Of a DNA stretch of 64,000 bases, positions 15,350-26,300 are shown piece by piece. The DNA comes from Gammaproteobacteria bacterium. Lineage in GTDB: Bacteria; Pseudomonadota; Gammaproteobacteria; Steroidobacterales; Woeseiaceae. A program made the position numbers and the translations under genes. The DNA lies in the NCBI GenBank assembly GCA_029863305.1, contig JAOTVR010000008.1, positions 1 through 64,000 of the forward strand, given 5' to 3'. How positions within the stretch are numbered: position 1 is the first letter of the stretch; every line of letters begins with the position of its first letter. The notes beneath the pieces were generated by a model. It made no database searches, had not been told where the DNA came from, and worked only from the letters and a program-made list of their open reading frames with translations.

Positions 15350-16450
15350 ATGACCAGCCGCGAGCAACAAATTCTGGCGCTAATTCGCGAAAACCCCATG
15401 ACACGGCAGCAAGCGATCGCGTCGACCCTGGGTATCAGCCGTTCCGCCGTGGCCGGGCACATCATGAACCTGACCAATAAAGGGCTTATCAAAGGTCGTG
15501 GCTATGTGTTGAGCGACCCGGCATTCGTTGCCGTGATTGGCGGCGCCAATATGGACATCCATGGCAGATCCGACGAGACCTTACGCAGCAACGATTCAAA
15601 CCCGGGCGTGGTGCACACGTCAGCCGGGGGCGTCGCCCGTAATATTGCCGAAGGCCTGGCTCGACTCGGCATCGATTGCCGCCTCGTCTCGGCTGTCGGC
15701 AATGATCAGCACGGCAGGATGCTGCTGCGGCTCGGTCGCGAGGCCGGCATCGATATGCAATACGTACAGCAATTCGAATCGGCAGCCACGTCGACCTACC
15801 TGTCCGTGCTGGACAATACCGGTGACATGCGGGTCGCGGTCGCCGACATGAGCATCATCGATAAATTGACTGCGAATCGACTGCAGCAGATTCAGCCAAT
15901 GCTGAATCAGGCCTCCCTTATTATTCTGGACACCAATCTTCCTGACGACGCCCTTGCCTGGCTCGCCCACACGTTCGCCAGGCACACGATATTTGCAGAT
16001 ACCGTATCGACCGCCAAAGCACTGCGGATCAAGCCGTACCTGAGCTCGATCCACACACTTAAGACGAGCGCCATTGAAGCGGAAGCACTCACCGGGCGGA
16101 AGGCGCGAACTCAGGCTGATCTTCGGTCCCTGGCCGGCTGGGTCCATGCGCAGGGCGTCGAACGACTGTTCGTCACCCGCGGCGCGCAGGGTGTGTTTTA
16201 CAGCACTGGCGATGCACAGGGCGTCGACAAACTGAAAGGTCCACGCCGTGACGTAAGGAATGCCGGGGGCGCAGGCGACGCGTTCCTCGCAACTCTCGCC
16301 TATGCGTGGCTCGAAGACTGGCCGCTGGACAAGTCCTTGCAGTATGCACTGGCCGCCGCAGACCTTACTCTGTCCGACCCTGCGACTAGCAGCCCTGCCC
16401 TGTCGCTCACCGCCATTCATCAGACTGTCGAGAATCAGCATGCCGGATAA
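15350..16450 (+). CDS. psuK: Pseudouridine kinase with N-terminal winged helix
   Basis: 366 residues. Residues 3-55 are a winged helix-turn-helix (REQQILALIRENPMTRQQ, LGISRSAVAGHI). Residues 60-360 are a PfkB-type carbohydrate kinase with FVAVIGGANMDIHG, the GGVARNIAEGLARLG motif and NAGGAGDAFLA, whose Asp is the catalytic base. PsuK phosphorylates pseudouridine to pseudouridine 5'-phosphate, which the PsuG enzyme encoded next splits to uracil and ribose 5-phosphate. The overlap with psuG confirms the pairing. The DNA-binding part suggests the kinase also regulates its own operon. ATG 15350 is used; the TTG at 15341 is less likely. Confidence 0.9.
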   Translation: MTSREQQILALIRENPMTRQQAIASTLGISRSAVAGHIMNLTNKGLIKGRGYVLSDPAFVAVIGGANMDIHGRSDETLRSNDSNPGVVHTSAGGVARNIAEGLARLGIDCRLVSAVGNDQHGRMLLRLGREAGIDMQYVQQFESAATSTYLSVLDNTGDMRVAVADMSIIDKLTANRLQQIQPMLNQASLIILDTNLPDDALAWLAHTFARHTIFADTVSTAKALRIKPYLSSIHTLKTSAIEAEALTGRKARTQADLRSLAGWVHAQGVERLFVTRGAQGVFYSTGDAQGVDKLKGPRRDVRNAGGAGDAFLATLAYAWLEDWPLDKSLQYALAAADLTLSDPATSSPALSLTAIHQTVENQHAG

Positions 16451-17369
16451 GCCCGGCAACGACTATCTCGATATTGCTGCCGATGTTGCAGCCGCCATTG
16501 GTGCGGGCGATGCTGTGGTCGCGCTTGAATCGACCATCATAAGCCATGGCATGCCCTATCCCCGAAATGTGGAAACGGCGCTGGCCGTGCAGAACGTGAT
16601 TCGTGAAGGTGGCGCGGTACCCGCCACCATCGCAATCTGGCAGGGCCGACTCAAGGTCGGTCTGAGCGACAGCGAGATCCGTCAGCTCGGTGCACAGGGT
16701 CCGAAGGTGCTCAAGACCAGCCGACGCGATCTGCCCTTTGTCATCGCGAACAGGAAGAACGGTGCCACCACGGTCGCCGCGACAATGATTATCGCCGCCA
16801 TGGCCGGAATTCGGGTCTTCGCGACCGGCGGCATCGGCGGTGTGCATCGCGGCGTCGCGGAGACCATGGATATTTCGGCGGATCTCGAGGAACTTGCGCA
16901 AACCAGCGTCGCGGTGGTCTGCGCCGGCGTCAAGTCCGTACTGGATATCGGCCGCACGCTCGAGTACCTCGAGACTGTCGGCGTGCCGGTCGTGGGTTAC
17001 AGGACCGATACTCTGCCGGCGTTCTATGCGCGCAGCAGCGGTTTTCCGGTCGACTACCGAATCGACAGTGCTGCCGAAGCAGCGGCCGCGCTGCGTATCA
17101 AACTGGACCTGCAACTGCCCGGTGGCCTGGTCATCGCGGTGCCGATACCGAAACAGCATGCTCTGAATGGCGACGATATCAATGACATCATCGCTGAGGC
17201 CATTGGCGAAATGAACCGCCAGGGCATTACTGGTAAAGAGACAACCCCGTTTCTGCTCGCAAAGATCGCGGAACGCACCGACGGCGAGAGCCTCGAGGCC
17301 AACATTCAACTCGTGATGAATAACGCTCGACTGGCGACCGACATCGCCATCCAGTTTGCGAAGTTGTAA
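16440..17369 (+). CDS. psuG: Pseudouridine-5'-phosphate glycosidase
   Basis: 309 residues matching the PsuG family over its whole length: ALESTIISHGMPYPRN near the start, GATTVAATMIIAAMAGI, FATGGIGGVHRG, CAGVKSVLDIGRTLEYLET, GYRTDTLPAFYARSSG and the late ELxxxN-type NDIIAEAIGEMN. It cleaves the C-C glycosidic bond of pseudouridine 5'-phosphate. The ATG at 16440 overlaps the psuK stop by 11 bases. The two genes give a complete route for salvaging pseudouridine from degraded RNA. Confidence 0.95.
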   Translation: MPDKPGNDYLDIAADVAAAIGAGDAVVALESTIISHGMPYPRNVETALAVQNVIREGGAVPATIAIWQGRLKVGLSDSEIRQLGAQGPKVLKTSRRDLPFVIANRKNGATTVAATMIIAAMAGIRVFATGGIGGVHRGVAETMDISADLEELAQTSVAVVCAGVKSVLDIGRTLEYLETVGVPVVGYRTDTLPAFYARSSGFPVDYRIDSAAEAAAALRIKLDLQLPGGLVIAVPIPKQHALNGDDINDIIAEAIGEMNRQGITGKETTPFLLAKIAERTDGESLEANIQLVMNNARLATDIAIQFAKL

Positions 17370-17481
17370 CCAGACCCTGTGATGACGAGGCGCATGCCGC
17401 GGCGTGACGGCCTGCCTCGAAGACTCGGGCGGGCTACTTTACTCGCGTAAACATTATGTAAATGTCGCATTCTGGCGACGG

Positions 17482-17509
17482 TTGCAGCGCGTTGCCATGA
17501 GCATAAAAT
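17482..17509 (+). promoter_or_regulatory. Candidate sigma-70 promoter
   Basis: TTGCAG (17482-17487) and TAAAAT (17504-17509) are 16 bases apart, about 75 bases before the DUF4382 lipoprotein start, in the 224-base gap after psuG. The match is good for a vegetative promoter, but no other support exists. Confidence 0.45.
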
Positions 17510-17593
17510 GGAGTCTCGGCTCAGTTCAATAATCAAAATAAGATCGTCGGCTGGTCACTAACAAACGGATCAGGACGATCACCGGGAAATGCT

Positions 17594-18961
17594 ATGAACA
17601 CCTTCAAAATTATCTCTCGCTCCAGATTGCCGATACTGGCACTGGCAGTCTCTCTGTTTATTTCTGCCTGCGGCGGTTCTTCATCGACCAGCAACGAGCC
17701 TGGCAACGTCGCGCCAGCACAAACAACTGGAACGATTGGTTTGTTGTTTACAGACAAGCCAACCGACGAGTTCAGCGCGATCAAGCTCAATGTGGTTGAA
17801 GCCATTCTGATTAGCGACGACGACGGACACCAGATACTGTTTCAGGGCTCGAAACCGATCGATCTGCTGAACCTCACCAACTTCAATGAGCCCATCGTAT
17901 TCGGTGAGGTGAACGTCGGGGTCTACACCAAATTGCGGCTCAGGATAGACAACCTGGAGTTGGTCCCCAACGACGGTAGCGCATCAATATTCCCGGCGCT
18001 GCCCGCAAACGGAAAAATCGATCTGCTCGACCCCGAAGGTTTTGAAGTCCTCCCGGGACGCACCTTGCTTGCCGAGATCGACATGGACGCAAACAAGTCC
18101 ATCAAAATCACCGGTACCGGTAACGGCCGCAAGTACAACTTTCGTCCGGTCGTCAAAGCCAACTTCATGAACGGTGGTCTGCCCGACAAACTCGCACGGC
18201 TAGAGGGTATCGTCAGCGAAATATATGCCGACCCCGCTGGCGGCTTTCGCCTGTGTGATGCCGCAATGCCGGACAACTGCATCGACGTGAACACCGGCAC
18301 GGGCACAAGCATCTTCGACAATGAAGGTCTCGCAACAGAATTCGGCACGTTGATGGTGAACGACCCGGTTGTGGTTATCGGCCGCTACGTTGTTGATCCC
18401 GACATCGCGCTGGACACGCTGATTCTCGAGATTGGCGGAAATGCGGAGCAAGTGAGTGGCAATGTTGTCAGCATGCCCGTGGACCAGCAGTTCCTGATGG
18501 TCATCAATGACAATGGCGATATTGTTGTCGAACTTCAGGATGGAACAAAATACTTCGATGCGGCCGGCGAAATCGGTCCTGGCGCCATTGTTGTTGGCGC
18601 CGATATCGAGGTCGAAGGCGTACGGCCTGCGAAAGCGGATCCGGCCGACCCCGACCTTATTCGAGCTGCGCTGATTTTCGTCGAGGCAGAAGATGCCGCA
18701 CAACTCAGTGGCATGATCATCGAGCCTCTCGATGCGGCGACGAGAAGCTTCATGCTCGCACCGCTCGAAGGCAACGACACCTGTGTCCGCGTCGATGATC
18801 CCGCCGACATTCTGCTCGTCGACGTCGCAGCGTCAGCGGTGACCATGGGCACAATAGACAGTCTCGCCGTGGGCCAGTCCGCTGATCTCTTTGGTTTGGT
18901 GGCGATGGACGGCTGTTTTGAAGCCGACGAGGTCATTGTCGAGATCGTAGCCGCCCCGTAA
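17594..18961 (+). CDS. DUF4382 family lipoprotein
   Basis: 455 residues with a lipoprotein signal (AVSLFISACGG, Cys about 26). Residues 45-195 are a DUF4382 domain (GTIGLLFTDKPTDEF, VVEAILISDDDG, PIDLLNLTNF, YTKLRLRIDNLEL, the last strand LLAEIDMDANKSIKI). The remainder holds two or three DUF5666-like beta repeats (LARLEGIVSEIYADPAGGF, AEQVSGNVVSMPVDQQ, AAQLSGMIIEPLD). Such proteins are outer-membrane-anchored or surface beta proteins of unknown role. It is a monocistronic gene. Confidence 0.85.
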   Translation: MNTFKIISRSRLPILALAVSLFISACGGSSSTSNEPGNVAPAQTTGTIGLLFTDKPTDEFSAIKLNVVEAILISDDDGHQILFQGSKPIDLLNLTNFNEPIVFGEVNVGVYTKLRLRIDNLELVPNDGSASIFPALPANGKIDLLDPEGFEVLPGRTLLAEIDMDANKSIKITGTGNGRKYNFRPVVKANFMNGGLPDKLARLEGIVSEIYADPAGGFRLCDAAMPDNCIDVNTGTGTSIFDNEGLATEFGTLMVNDPVVVIGRYVVDPDIALDTLILEIGGNAEQVSGNVVSMPVDQQFLMVINDNGDIVVELQDGTKYFDAAGEIGPGAIVVGADIEVEGVRPAKADPADPDLIRAALIFVEAEDAAQLSGMIIEPLDAATRSFMLAPLEGNDTCVRVDDPADILLVDVAASAVTMGTIDSLAVGQSADLFGLVAMDGCFEADEVIVEIVAAP

Positions 18962-18996
18962 TACGCGCTATCGCCATTCGACGCTCCGCGGCCAAC

Positions 18997-19036
18997 TCGC
19001 GCCGTCCAGTCCTGAACCGGATTTTGGACGGCGCGA
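18997..19036. repeat. 12-bp inverted repeat downstream of DUF4382 gene
   Basis: TCGCGCCGTCCA (18997-19008) and TGGACGGCGCGA (19025-19036) are perfect complements over a 16-base loop, 36 bases after the DUF4382 stop. There is no T run, so it could be a Rho-type 3' end stabiliser or a REP-like element and not an intrinsic terminator. Confidence 0.6.
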
Positions 19037-19172
19037 CAAGCACTTGCCGAACATCCTCCATGTAGATTCTCGAAAAGCACCCGGATACTCGCTTAGGAGT
19101 ACAATGGTGGACCTCCGCACGGCGTGAACGCCGTGATGCGAACTCCCGGAAGAATTACAAGGAGCGATCCCC

Positions 19173-20687
19173 ATGAAGGCTATCAAGCTGAGAATATTGC
19201 CCTCTCTTGCACTTTGCGCCACCGCGATATTGCTCGTCGCTTGTGGAAAACAGGATGATCCGGCAGCTGAAGCGCCATCAGACGCTGCTGCAACGACCGT
19301 TGCGAAGGTGCCGCTGAGCACCGCGTCGGAGGTAGCGCGTGAGCTGTATGTGCAAGGCCAGTCACTGGCTGACGACCTGCATTTCGTCGATGCGAATGCT
19401 GCATTCGCACAAGCCGTTGAAGCAGACCCCGCTTTCGCCATGGGCTATGTCATGCTCGCGCAAACATCGCAAACCGCCACGGAGTTCTTCGATGCGGTCG
19501 ACAAAGCGAGTGAGCATGCAGCGCATGCGTCCGAGGGCGAGCAACTTATTATTCGCGCTGTCGTCGCTGCTTCGGAAAACGATCAGGCTGCGCAGCATGA
19601 CGCATTGACACAATTGGTTGCTAAATTTCCGCAGGACGAACGGACACACATGCGGCTCGGAAACTACCTCAATGGCCAGCAGGATTTTGCTGGCGCCATC
19701 GAACACTACAAGCATGCCACGTCGATCAACTCTGGGTTTGCCGGTGCCTACAACGCCCTGGGCTATGCATACCGCAGCCTCGAAGACTTCGATAGTGCGA
19801 AGAACGCATTTGCCAAGTACGTCGAACTGCTGCCCGACGAGGCCAACCCTTACGATTCTTACGCCGAGTTATTGATGGAGATGGGCGACTATGAAGAGTC
19901 AATTGCCAATTATCGCAAGGCGCTTGAGATCAACTCGAGTTTTCCCTCGGCGTACGCCGGAATCTCGATTAACGAATCGTTGAAAGGCGAAACGGAACTG
20001 GCCCAGGAGGCGGCAGAACAAGGGCTCGCTGCAGCGCGCAATTTCGCCGAACGCCAGGGGGCAATGTTCCGTTCAGTCACCTCGCATCTATTTGCCGGAA
20101 ATACCGAGGCCGCAATGGAAATGAGCAACACGATGCTCGCCGAAGCCGAGGTCAAGGGCAATCACGCGGCGATGGGCGGCGTGCTCGAGTACATGGGTGA
20201 CATTATGCTTGTGGCAGGTGAGCCCGCCAAAGCTGAAGAGTATTATGATTCGGCGCTCGAGCAACGCATGCAGGCCGGGTTCAACGAAGCCAATGAGGCA
20301 CAGGCAAAGCGGACGCATCTGTTCAAGACGGCGATCGCGGCAATGATTGCTGACGACGCAGAAACCGCCGCAACGCGGACTGCCGAGTACATTGCAGCCG
20401 CGGAAGTGCACGGCACGGGGTTCGAAAAGCGTCGAATTCATGAACTCAGCGCATTTCTGGCCCAATATAATGAAGACCTCGACGCTGCGGCTGAGCATTT
20501 CGATCAGGCAAGCCAGCTGGAACCGGTTGTCTTGTACTGGTCCGCACGTACACAGGCGGCGTTGGGCAATACTGATCGTGCGATTGATCTTGCCACGCGC
20601 GCCGCAAACAGGAATACGCTGAGCGCCAATCTGCCATTCTTCCGCAGCGACGCGCTGGCTCTGCTGGCAGAATTGAACGCCGGGTAA
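19173..20687 (+). CDS. TPR-repeat lipoprotein
   Basis: 504 residues with lipoprotein signal (ATAILLVACGK). From residue 50 on it is built of tetratricopeptide repeats (HFVDANAAFAQAVEADPAFA, DFAGAIEHYKHATSINSGFA, DFDSAKNAFAKYVELLPDEA, DYEESIANYRKALEINSSFP, DLDAAAEHFDQASQLEPVV). These are scaffolds for protein binding at the membrane. AAGGAG precedes the ATG. Its stop shares TAATG with the M1 peptidase start, so both are made together and may work together. Partner unknown. Confidence 0.88.
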   Translation: MKAIKLRILPSLALCATAILLVACGKQDDPAAEAPSDAAATTVAKVPLSTASEVARELYVQGQSLADDLHFVDANAAFAQAVEADPAFAMGYVMLAQTSQTATEFFDAVDKASEHAAHASEGEQLIIRAVVAASENDQAAQHDALTQLVAKFPQDERTHMRLGNYLNGQQDFAGAIEHYKHATSINSGFAGAYNALGYAYRSLEDFDSAKNAFAKYVELLPDEANPYDSYAELLMEMGDYEESIANYRKALEINSSFPSAYAGISINESLKGETELAQEAAEQGLAAARNFAERQGAMFRSVTSHLFAGNTEAAMEMSNTMLAEAEVKGNHAAMGGVLEYMGDIMLVAGEPAKAEEYYDSALEQRMQAGFNEANEAQAKRTHLFKTAIAAMIADDAETAATRTAEYIAAAEVHGTGFEKRRIHELSAFLAQYNEDLDAAAEHFDQASQLEPVVLYWSARTQAALGNTDRAIDLATRAANRNTLSANLPFFRSDALALLAELNAG

Positions 20688-23308
20688 TGAGGGCGACGAC
20701 AGGCACGTACGTTCTTCTGTCATTAGGTATCGCGACAGGCCATATCGCGCACTCCGCGACGGTTGACGATCCGTATCGGCTGAACGACGCCGTTCAGCCG
20801 ATTTCGCAACAGCTTGCCATGACGCTCGATCCGAGCTCGCCGCGCTATTCGGGTGAGACCGTGATTTTGCTCGATATTCTCGAGGAGGTGCGGTCGATAC
20901 GGCTGCACGCACAAGACCTTACGATTAGCAGTGCACAATTCGGGCCTGCGAGCGATACGCTCGCGGCTGCTGAATTTGAACATCTGGAGCACGCGTTACT
21001 GCAAATATCGACCGGGTCGGTAATTGCTCCAGGTCGATACGAACTGCAGATCAGGTTCGAGGATGATTTCAACACGGACAGCGTCAGCATGTATCGCGTC
21101 GAAGAGAAAGGCCGCCATCATGTTTTCAGTCAAATGGAGGCATCGGAAGCGCGAGAAGCATTTCCTTGTTTTGACGAGCCGGCCTACAAGATTCCGTGGC
21201 AAATGACACTGACCGTTCCGACGGAGATGATGGCGGTAAGTAACACGCCGATACAGGATACTGCCGTCCTTGGCGACATGAAGAAAGTCGTGTTCGCCGA
21301 GTCCGCGCCGATGCCCTCCTACCTGGTCGCCATTGCTGTCGGCGACTTTGAAACAGTCGATATTCCCGGCATGAGTATTCCTGGGCGCGTTGTAACGACT
21401 CGCGGCAAGTCGGGACTCACCGGATTAGCCGTAGAATCGACGCCAAGGCTCCTCGCCGGGCTGGAAGACTATTTCGACACCGACTACCCGTATCAAAAGC
21501 TCGATCTGATTGCGACGCCGGAGTTCTGGTACGGAGCGATGGAGAACCCTGGCGCGATTGTCTATCTCGATCGCGCGATTCTGATCGACCCGGACAACGC
21601 CGACGCGACTCGTCTGCGCGCTATCGTGGGCACCAACTCTCACGAGTTGGCGCATCAGTGGTTTGGCGATGTCGTGACGATGGACTGGTGGGTAGACCTG
21701 TGGCTGAACGAATCGTTCGCCAGCTGGATGGGCGACAAGATCGTTGCGCAGACCTACCCCCAACTGGAGATCGAAAAATCTCGTATGTCCAGTATGTTCA
21801 AAACGATGCAACTCGACTCCCGGCCCTCCTCCCGCCCGATCCGCGCGCCGCGCGCATCGACGGACAATTTCCTGAATGACATTGGTCCGGCATATTCAAA
21901 AGGCCGGATCGTTATCAATATGTTCGAACAGGCCATCGGTGCAGAAAACTTTCGGGCGGGCATCCTCGAATACATGCATCGACACAAATGGCGCAATGCC
22001 AGCGCCGTCGATTTTGCCGATGCCATCGGTCTGGAAGCGGATTTCGACGTGCCGAAAGCCTTTGCGAGTTTCATGCACCAACCGGGAATTCCGTTGGTTG
22101 AAATCGAAGTACTCGATGACAATCGCCTGGCGGTTTCACAGCGGCGTTTCGCAGACGCCCAGGTTGAGCTGGCTGCGCTGCGCTGGACAATTCCGCTGAC
22201 GATAAAGTACGCCGTCGACGGCACTACCCACGCACAGACGATGATACTCGATGACGTCCAGCAGATCGTGGAACTCGAGCAGCGCGGCGATCTGCAGTGG
22301 CTTTATCCGAATGCAGATCAGGGCGGCTACTACCGCTGGAAGCTGCCGGCACAGATGTTGCGGCCTTTGCTCGACGGCGCCCAGGAACTGCTCACCCCGA
22401 TGGAGCGCATGGGACTGATTTCCAATCTTACCGCCATGCTCAATGCAGACAACATCGACGCCGACGAATACCTCGCGGCACTGGAGACATTTTCTACGGA
22501 GCGTGACCCCTACGTTCTCGGCATCCTTATCGATCAACTCGTTCTTGTCCGGGATGCGCTCGTCCGCGCCGACCAAAAACACAACTTCGCGACAATGGTC
22601 AGCCGCCTGCTTGGTCCCGCCCTGGAGTCCATCGGCACAGATCCCGTCGACGGTGAGTCAAATGCACTGACGACCATCCGGCCGCGCCTGCTCAGCTGGA
22701 TGATGCGAGACGCCCGGGACCAGGTCATTATTGAAGACTTCGCCCGACGCGCCGAGGCTTTTCTCACTGGCGATTCAAAATTGCATTCCAGCCTGGTTCC
22801 CGCTGCGCTACTGGCGGCAGCGATCGAAGGTGATGCAAATACCTATCAGCGTTTCAAGAAGCGCTTCGAAAACGCTGCCACTCCCACAGAACGAGCGCAC
22901 ATGCTGGTCGGACTCACCAGTTTCGAGGCGACCGAGATCCTCATAGATTTGCAGTCTTACTCGCTAGGCGAATCGGTCCGGCCGCGCGAAATCATGACGA
23001 TTCGCGAGGAACTCATCAAGCGACCCGAGCCGCGTGAGCTGGTACTGAATCACATGCTTGGACACTACCCGGCATTTCAGGAGCGATTGCCGGGCAACGG
23101 TCTGGCGCTTCTGCCCTCGCTCGCAATGGGCTGCTCAATGAACAGCGCTGAAAGCGCCTCTCAATTCTTCAGCAGCGCGGATCATCAGGTCTCAGGAACG
23201 CTGAGAATTCTCGACAACACCATCGCTGCGATCAGGTCCTGCGCGGCGCTGCGAAAACGGGAAATCGATAACGCCGATCGCTACTTTCGTGCCATAGCGG
23301 CCAATTAG
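20687..23308 (+). CDS. Exported M1 family aminopeptidase
   Basis: 873 residues with a signal peptide (VLLSLGIATGHIAHSA). The aminopeptidase N fold follows: N-terminal beta domain, YGAMENPG substrate-binding loop (about 283), zinc site HELAHQWFG (about 319) with the third ligand Glu in LWLNESFASW, and the ERAP1-like C-terminal helical domain. The Tyr that stabilises the transition state is likely in IGPAYSKGRIV. It removes N-terminal residues from peptides in the periplasm. Coupled by TAATG to the TPR lipoprotein; convergent with the RND operon, whose last stop is 17 bases away. Confidence 0.94.
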   Translation: MRATTGTYVLLSLGIATGHIAHSATVDDPYRLNDAVQPISQQLAMTLDPSSPRYSGETVILLDILEEVRSIRLHAQDLTISSAQFGPASDTLAAAEFEHLEHALLQISTGSVIAPGRYELQIRFEDDFNTDSVSMYRVEEKGRHHVFSQMEASEAREAFPCFDEPAYKIPWQMTLTVPTEMMAVSNTPIQDTAVLGDMKKVVFAESAPMPSYLVAIAVGDFETVDIPGMSIPGRVVTTRGKSGLTGLAVESTPRLLAGLEDYFDTDYPYQKLDLIATPEFWYGAMENPGAIVYLDRAILIDPDNADATRLRAIVGTNSHELAHQWFGDVVTMDWWVDLWLNESFASWMGDKIVAQTYPQLEIEKSRMSSMFKTMQLDSRPSSRPIRAPRASTDNFLNDIGPAYSKGRIVINMFEQAIGAENFRAGILEYMHRHKWRNASAVDFADAIGLEADFDVPKAFASFMHQPGIPLVEIEVLDDNRLAVSQRRFADAQVELAALRWTIPLTIKYAVDGTTHAQTMILDDVQQIVELEQRGDLQWLYPNADQGGYYRWKLPAQMLRPLLDGAQELLTPMERMGLISNLTAMLNADNIDADEYLAALETFSTERDPYVLGILIDQLVLVRDALVRADQKHNFATMVSRLLGPALESIGTDPVDGESNALTTIRPRLLSWMMRDARDQVIIEDFARRAEAFLTGDSKLHSSLVPAALLAAAIEGDANTYQRFKKRFENAATPTERAHMLVGLTSFEATEILIDLQSYSLGESVRPREIMTIREELIKRPEPRELVLNHMLGHYPAFQERLPGNGLALLPSLAMGCSMNSAESASQFFSSADHQVSGTLRILDNTIAAIRSCAALRKREIDNADRYFRAIAAN

Positions 23309-23325
23309 GGAACCTGTCGCGGAGA

Positions 23326-26300
23326 CTATTTCGACGCGAACGGTACGCGGAAGAATAGCGAATACAATACCGGCACGACCAACAGGGTAAGCCCTGTGGC
23401 AAACGCCAGGCCAAAGATGATCGTGATGGCCATTGGTTTGAACATTGCCGTGCCGCCCCACAAAAGCGGCGTCATGCCAAGAACCGTCGTAGCTGTCGTC
23501 AGGAGAATGGGCCGCATTCTCTGTTGGCAGGCCGTCATTATCGCATCGGCCTGAGTCCGACCGAAATCTCGAATCTCTATCGCTATGCGGTCCAGCAACA
23601 CGATCGCGTTGTTAATAATTATGCCGGACAAGGAGATCAGTCCGAGGATCGTGAAGAACCCAAATGAGGAGTTCGCAATCAACAAGCCAAACGTGACGCC
23701 GATCAATCCGAGCGGTATCGTCGATATGATGATCGCCGGTTTGCGCAGCGAATTGAATTGCCCGATAAGTAATAGCAGGATCAGCATCCCGGCCACCGGC
23801 AGTTCCGCGGCGATCGACGCATTGGCATCGCCGGACTCTTCAGTTTCACCGCCGATTTCGAAATGGTGCCCCGCCGGCCAGGTCCGCGCCGAGTCTTCCA
23901 GCCACGGGCGCAAAACGGCAACCACCTCGGACGCCGTGGCGCCGGGCTGCAGTTGCACGTTGAGTGACAGCGTTCGGTCCCGATCCCGCCGCTCGATCAT
24001 TCCGGGTTCGAACGTCAGTCCGACATTAGCGACCTGCTTCAATGGCACGCTGCTTCCGGTCGCTTGCGAGTAGACCGTCAGGCCATCGAGTTTGCTGAAA
24101 TCCTGGCGATCCGCTGCTATCGTGCGCAGAGTGATGGGTATCAGTGCGTCACCTTCGCGATATTGCGTAAGATCGATTCCAGTCAGTCCCGCTTTCAACG
24201 AATAGGCGACATCTTCACTGGTCACGCCTGAGCGTCGTGCCAGTTCCTGGTCGACATCCACAGTGAGCTTTTTCGTCTGCAATCCCCAGGAATTCCTTGT
24301 ATCGGACACTTGTGGAATTTCGTACAGATAACCCGTGACCTGATCGGCGATCGAGTACAGCGTGTCGATGTCGCTGCCGGATATCCGCACAATGATCGGA
24401 TAGTCAACCGGTGGACCATTTTCGAGGCGTTTCACCTGGGCCGCGAGGTCCGGATGTCGTTCGCGCACGTAATTCTCAATGCCGGCCATGACCTCTTCGA
24501 CGTGCTTGTCGTTCGTCGTATTTGCGATGACAAAGGAGTTTGCAGGATTCGGGTTCGGCGGATTCAGGCTCAATTGAAATCGCGGCCCTCCTTCACCGAT
24601 AAACGTCAACCAGTTGTGCACCAGCGGTTTACGCTCAGAAGGTGTGAAGTAGGTTTGCCTGATAAAGTCATCGACGTCGGCGATAACCTCCTGGCTGGTC
24701 TCAATCGATGTTCCCAGCGGTAACTCCAGCTTCGCTGAAAATACGGGATCTTCCGATGGTGCGATAAATTCCTGGCGCACCAGTCCCATCCCGATTACTG
24801 CGAGGGCAAACAGGCCAATGATGACCGCAAGAAATCGGTAGGGACACCGCAATGACGCAAGAAGCAGGTTTCGGTAAGACTCGTACCAGCGCCCTTCAAA
24901 CACCTCACCGCTGTCTCTGTTTCTTGGCTCTACCTTGAGAGTGATGGTTGTGACCATCGGCACGAACGTCATCGCCAATAACCACGATGAAATCAGCGCT
25001 ATGCCAACGACGTAGAAAATGTCGGATGTGTACTCGCCGACGGCCGATTTTGCCATCGCAATCGGCATGAATGCCGCCGCTGTTGTTAATGAGGAAATCA
25101 ACAGCGGCGTCTTGAGTTCCTTACCGGAATCGATCGCCGCTGATATTGCATCCTGACCATTTTCCCGTTTTACGAGAATCGACTCGACGATGACAATCGC
25201 ATTGTCGACGAGCAATCCCAGCGCAATGATCAATGCGGTCAGCGATATCTGATTGATCGTAATGTCGAACAGCTCCATCGCGAAGAACGATGCGACGATA
25301 GTCGTGGGTATGAGCGAACCGACAACGAGGCCGGTACGAACACCGAGGAATGCGATCATGACGAGTATGACGATGACGATCGCCTGCAGCAGGCTCGAAG
25401 TAAATGTCTCCACGACGTTCCTGACGAGATCCGCCTGAAACCAGACCTTTTCGATCTCGATGCCCCATGGGTATTGCGACACAAGTTCCGGCATCAGGAC
25501 GTTGAGACGGGCACCGAGTTTTAGAATGTCGCCGCCGCTGCGCATCGAAACGGCGATGGCCAGCGTCGGCTCGCCATTGACCCGACTGATGCTTTGCGGT
25601 GGATCTTTGTAACCACGATAGACGTCCACAATGTCTTCGAGGTACACCAGCGCCCCGCCGGGTAGCTGAATGACGGTACGCTGCAAATCCTCTACTGACT
25701 CGAAGTTGCCGGTCGGCTCCAGCGTAATTCTCTCGCGGCCGCTGACAATGTCGCCGCCGGATGACACGATGTTGACGCTGGCCAGCGAAGCAGAGAGTTG
25801 CTGCGGCGACAGTCCGAGCTCCGCCAGGCGCGCATTATTGTATTCGACGAAAATGACTTCCTGCTGTTCCCCATGGATGGACACCTTGGCGATGTCCGGC
25901 TCCTTGAGCAGTTCATCACGCAATTCGTCGGCAACGGCCTTCAGCTCGGCGTATGAAAAGCCATCGCCCGACAGCGTGTACACACTGCCGAAAACGTCGC
26001 CGAATTCATCGTTGACCTCCGGCGGCTGTGCGCCCTGGGGAAGGTCCGCGGTCACGGTATTCACCTTGCGGCGCAGGTCGTCAAAGATCGGACGCATTAC
26101 CTTGTAACTTTCTTTGAAATTCGCGTAGATCAGCGAGATGCCAGTGCGCGACTCGCTGGTGATTGAGTCGATCTCCGGCATCTCCTGGATCTTTTTCTCG
26201 ATCTTGTCCGTAACGAGCATTTCTACGCGTTCCGGGCTCGCCCCCGGGAAACGCGTTGTAATCACCGCCGTGCGCACGATGAACCCCGGGTCCTGCGCTT

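Noticed and set aside
16260-16439. PsuG extension to 16260
   Set aside because: Covers psuK in another frame; the family N-terminus begins just after 16440.
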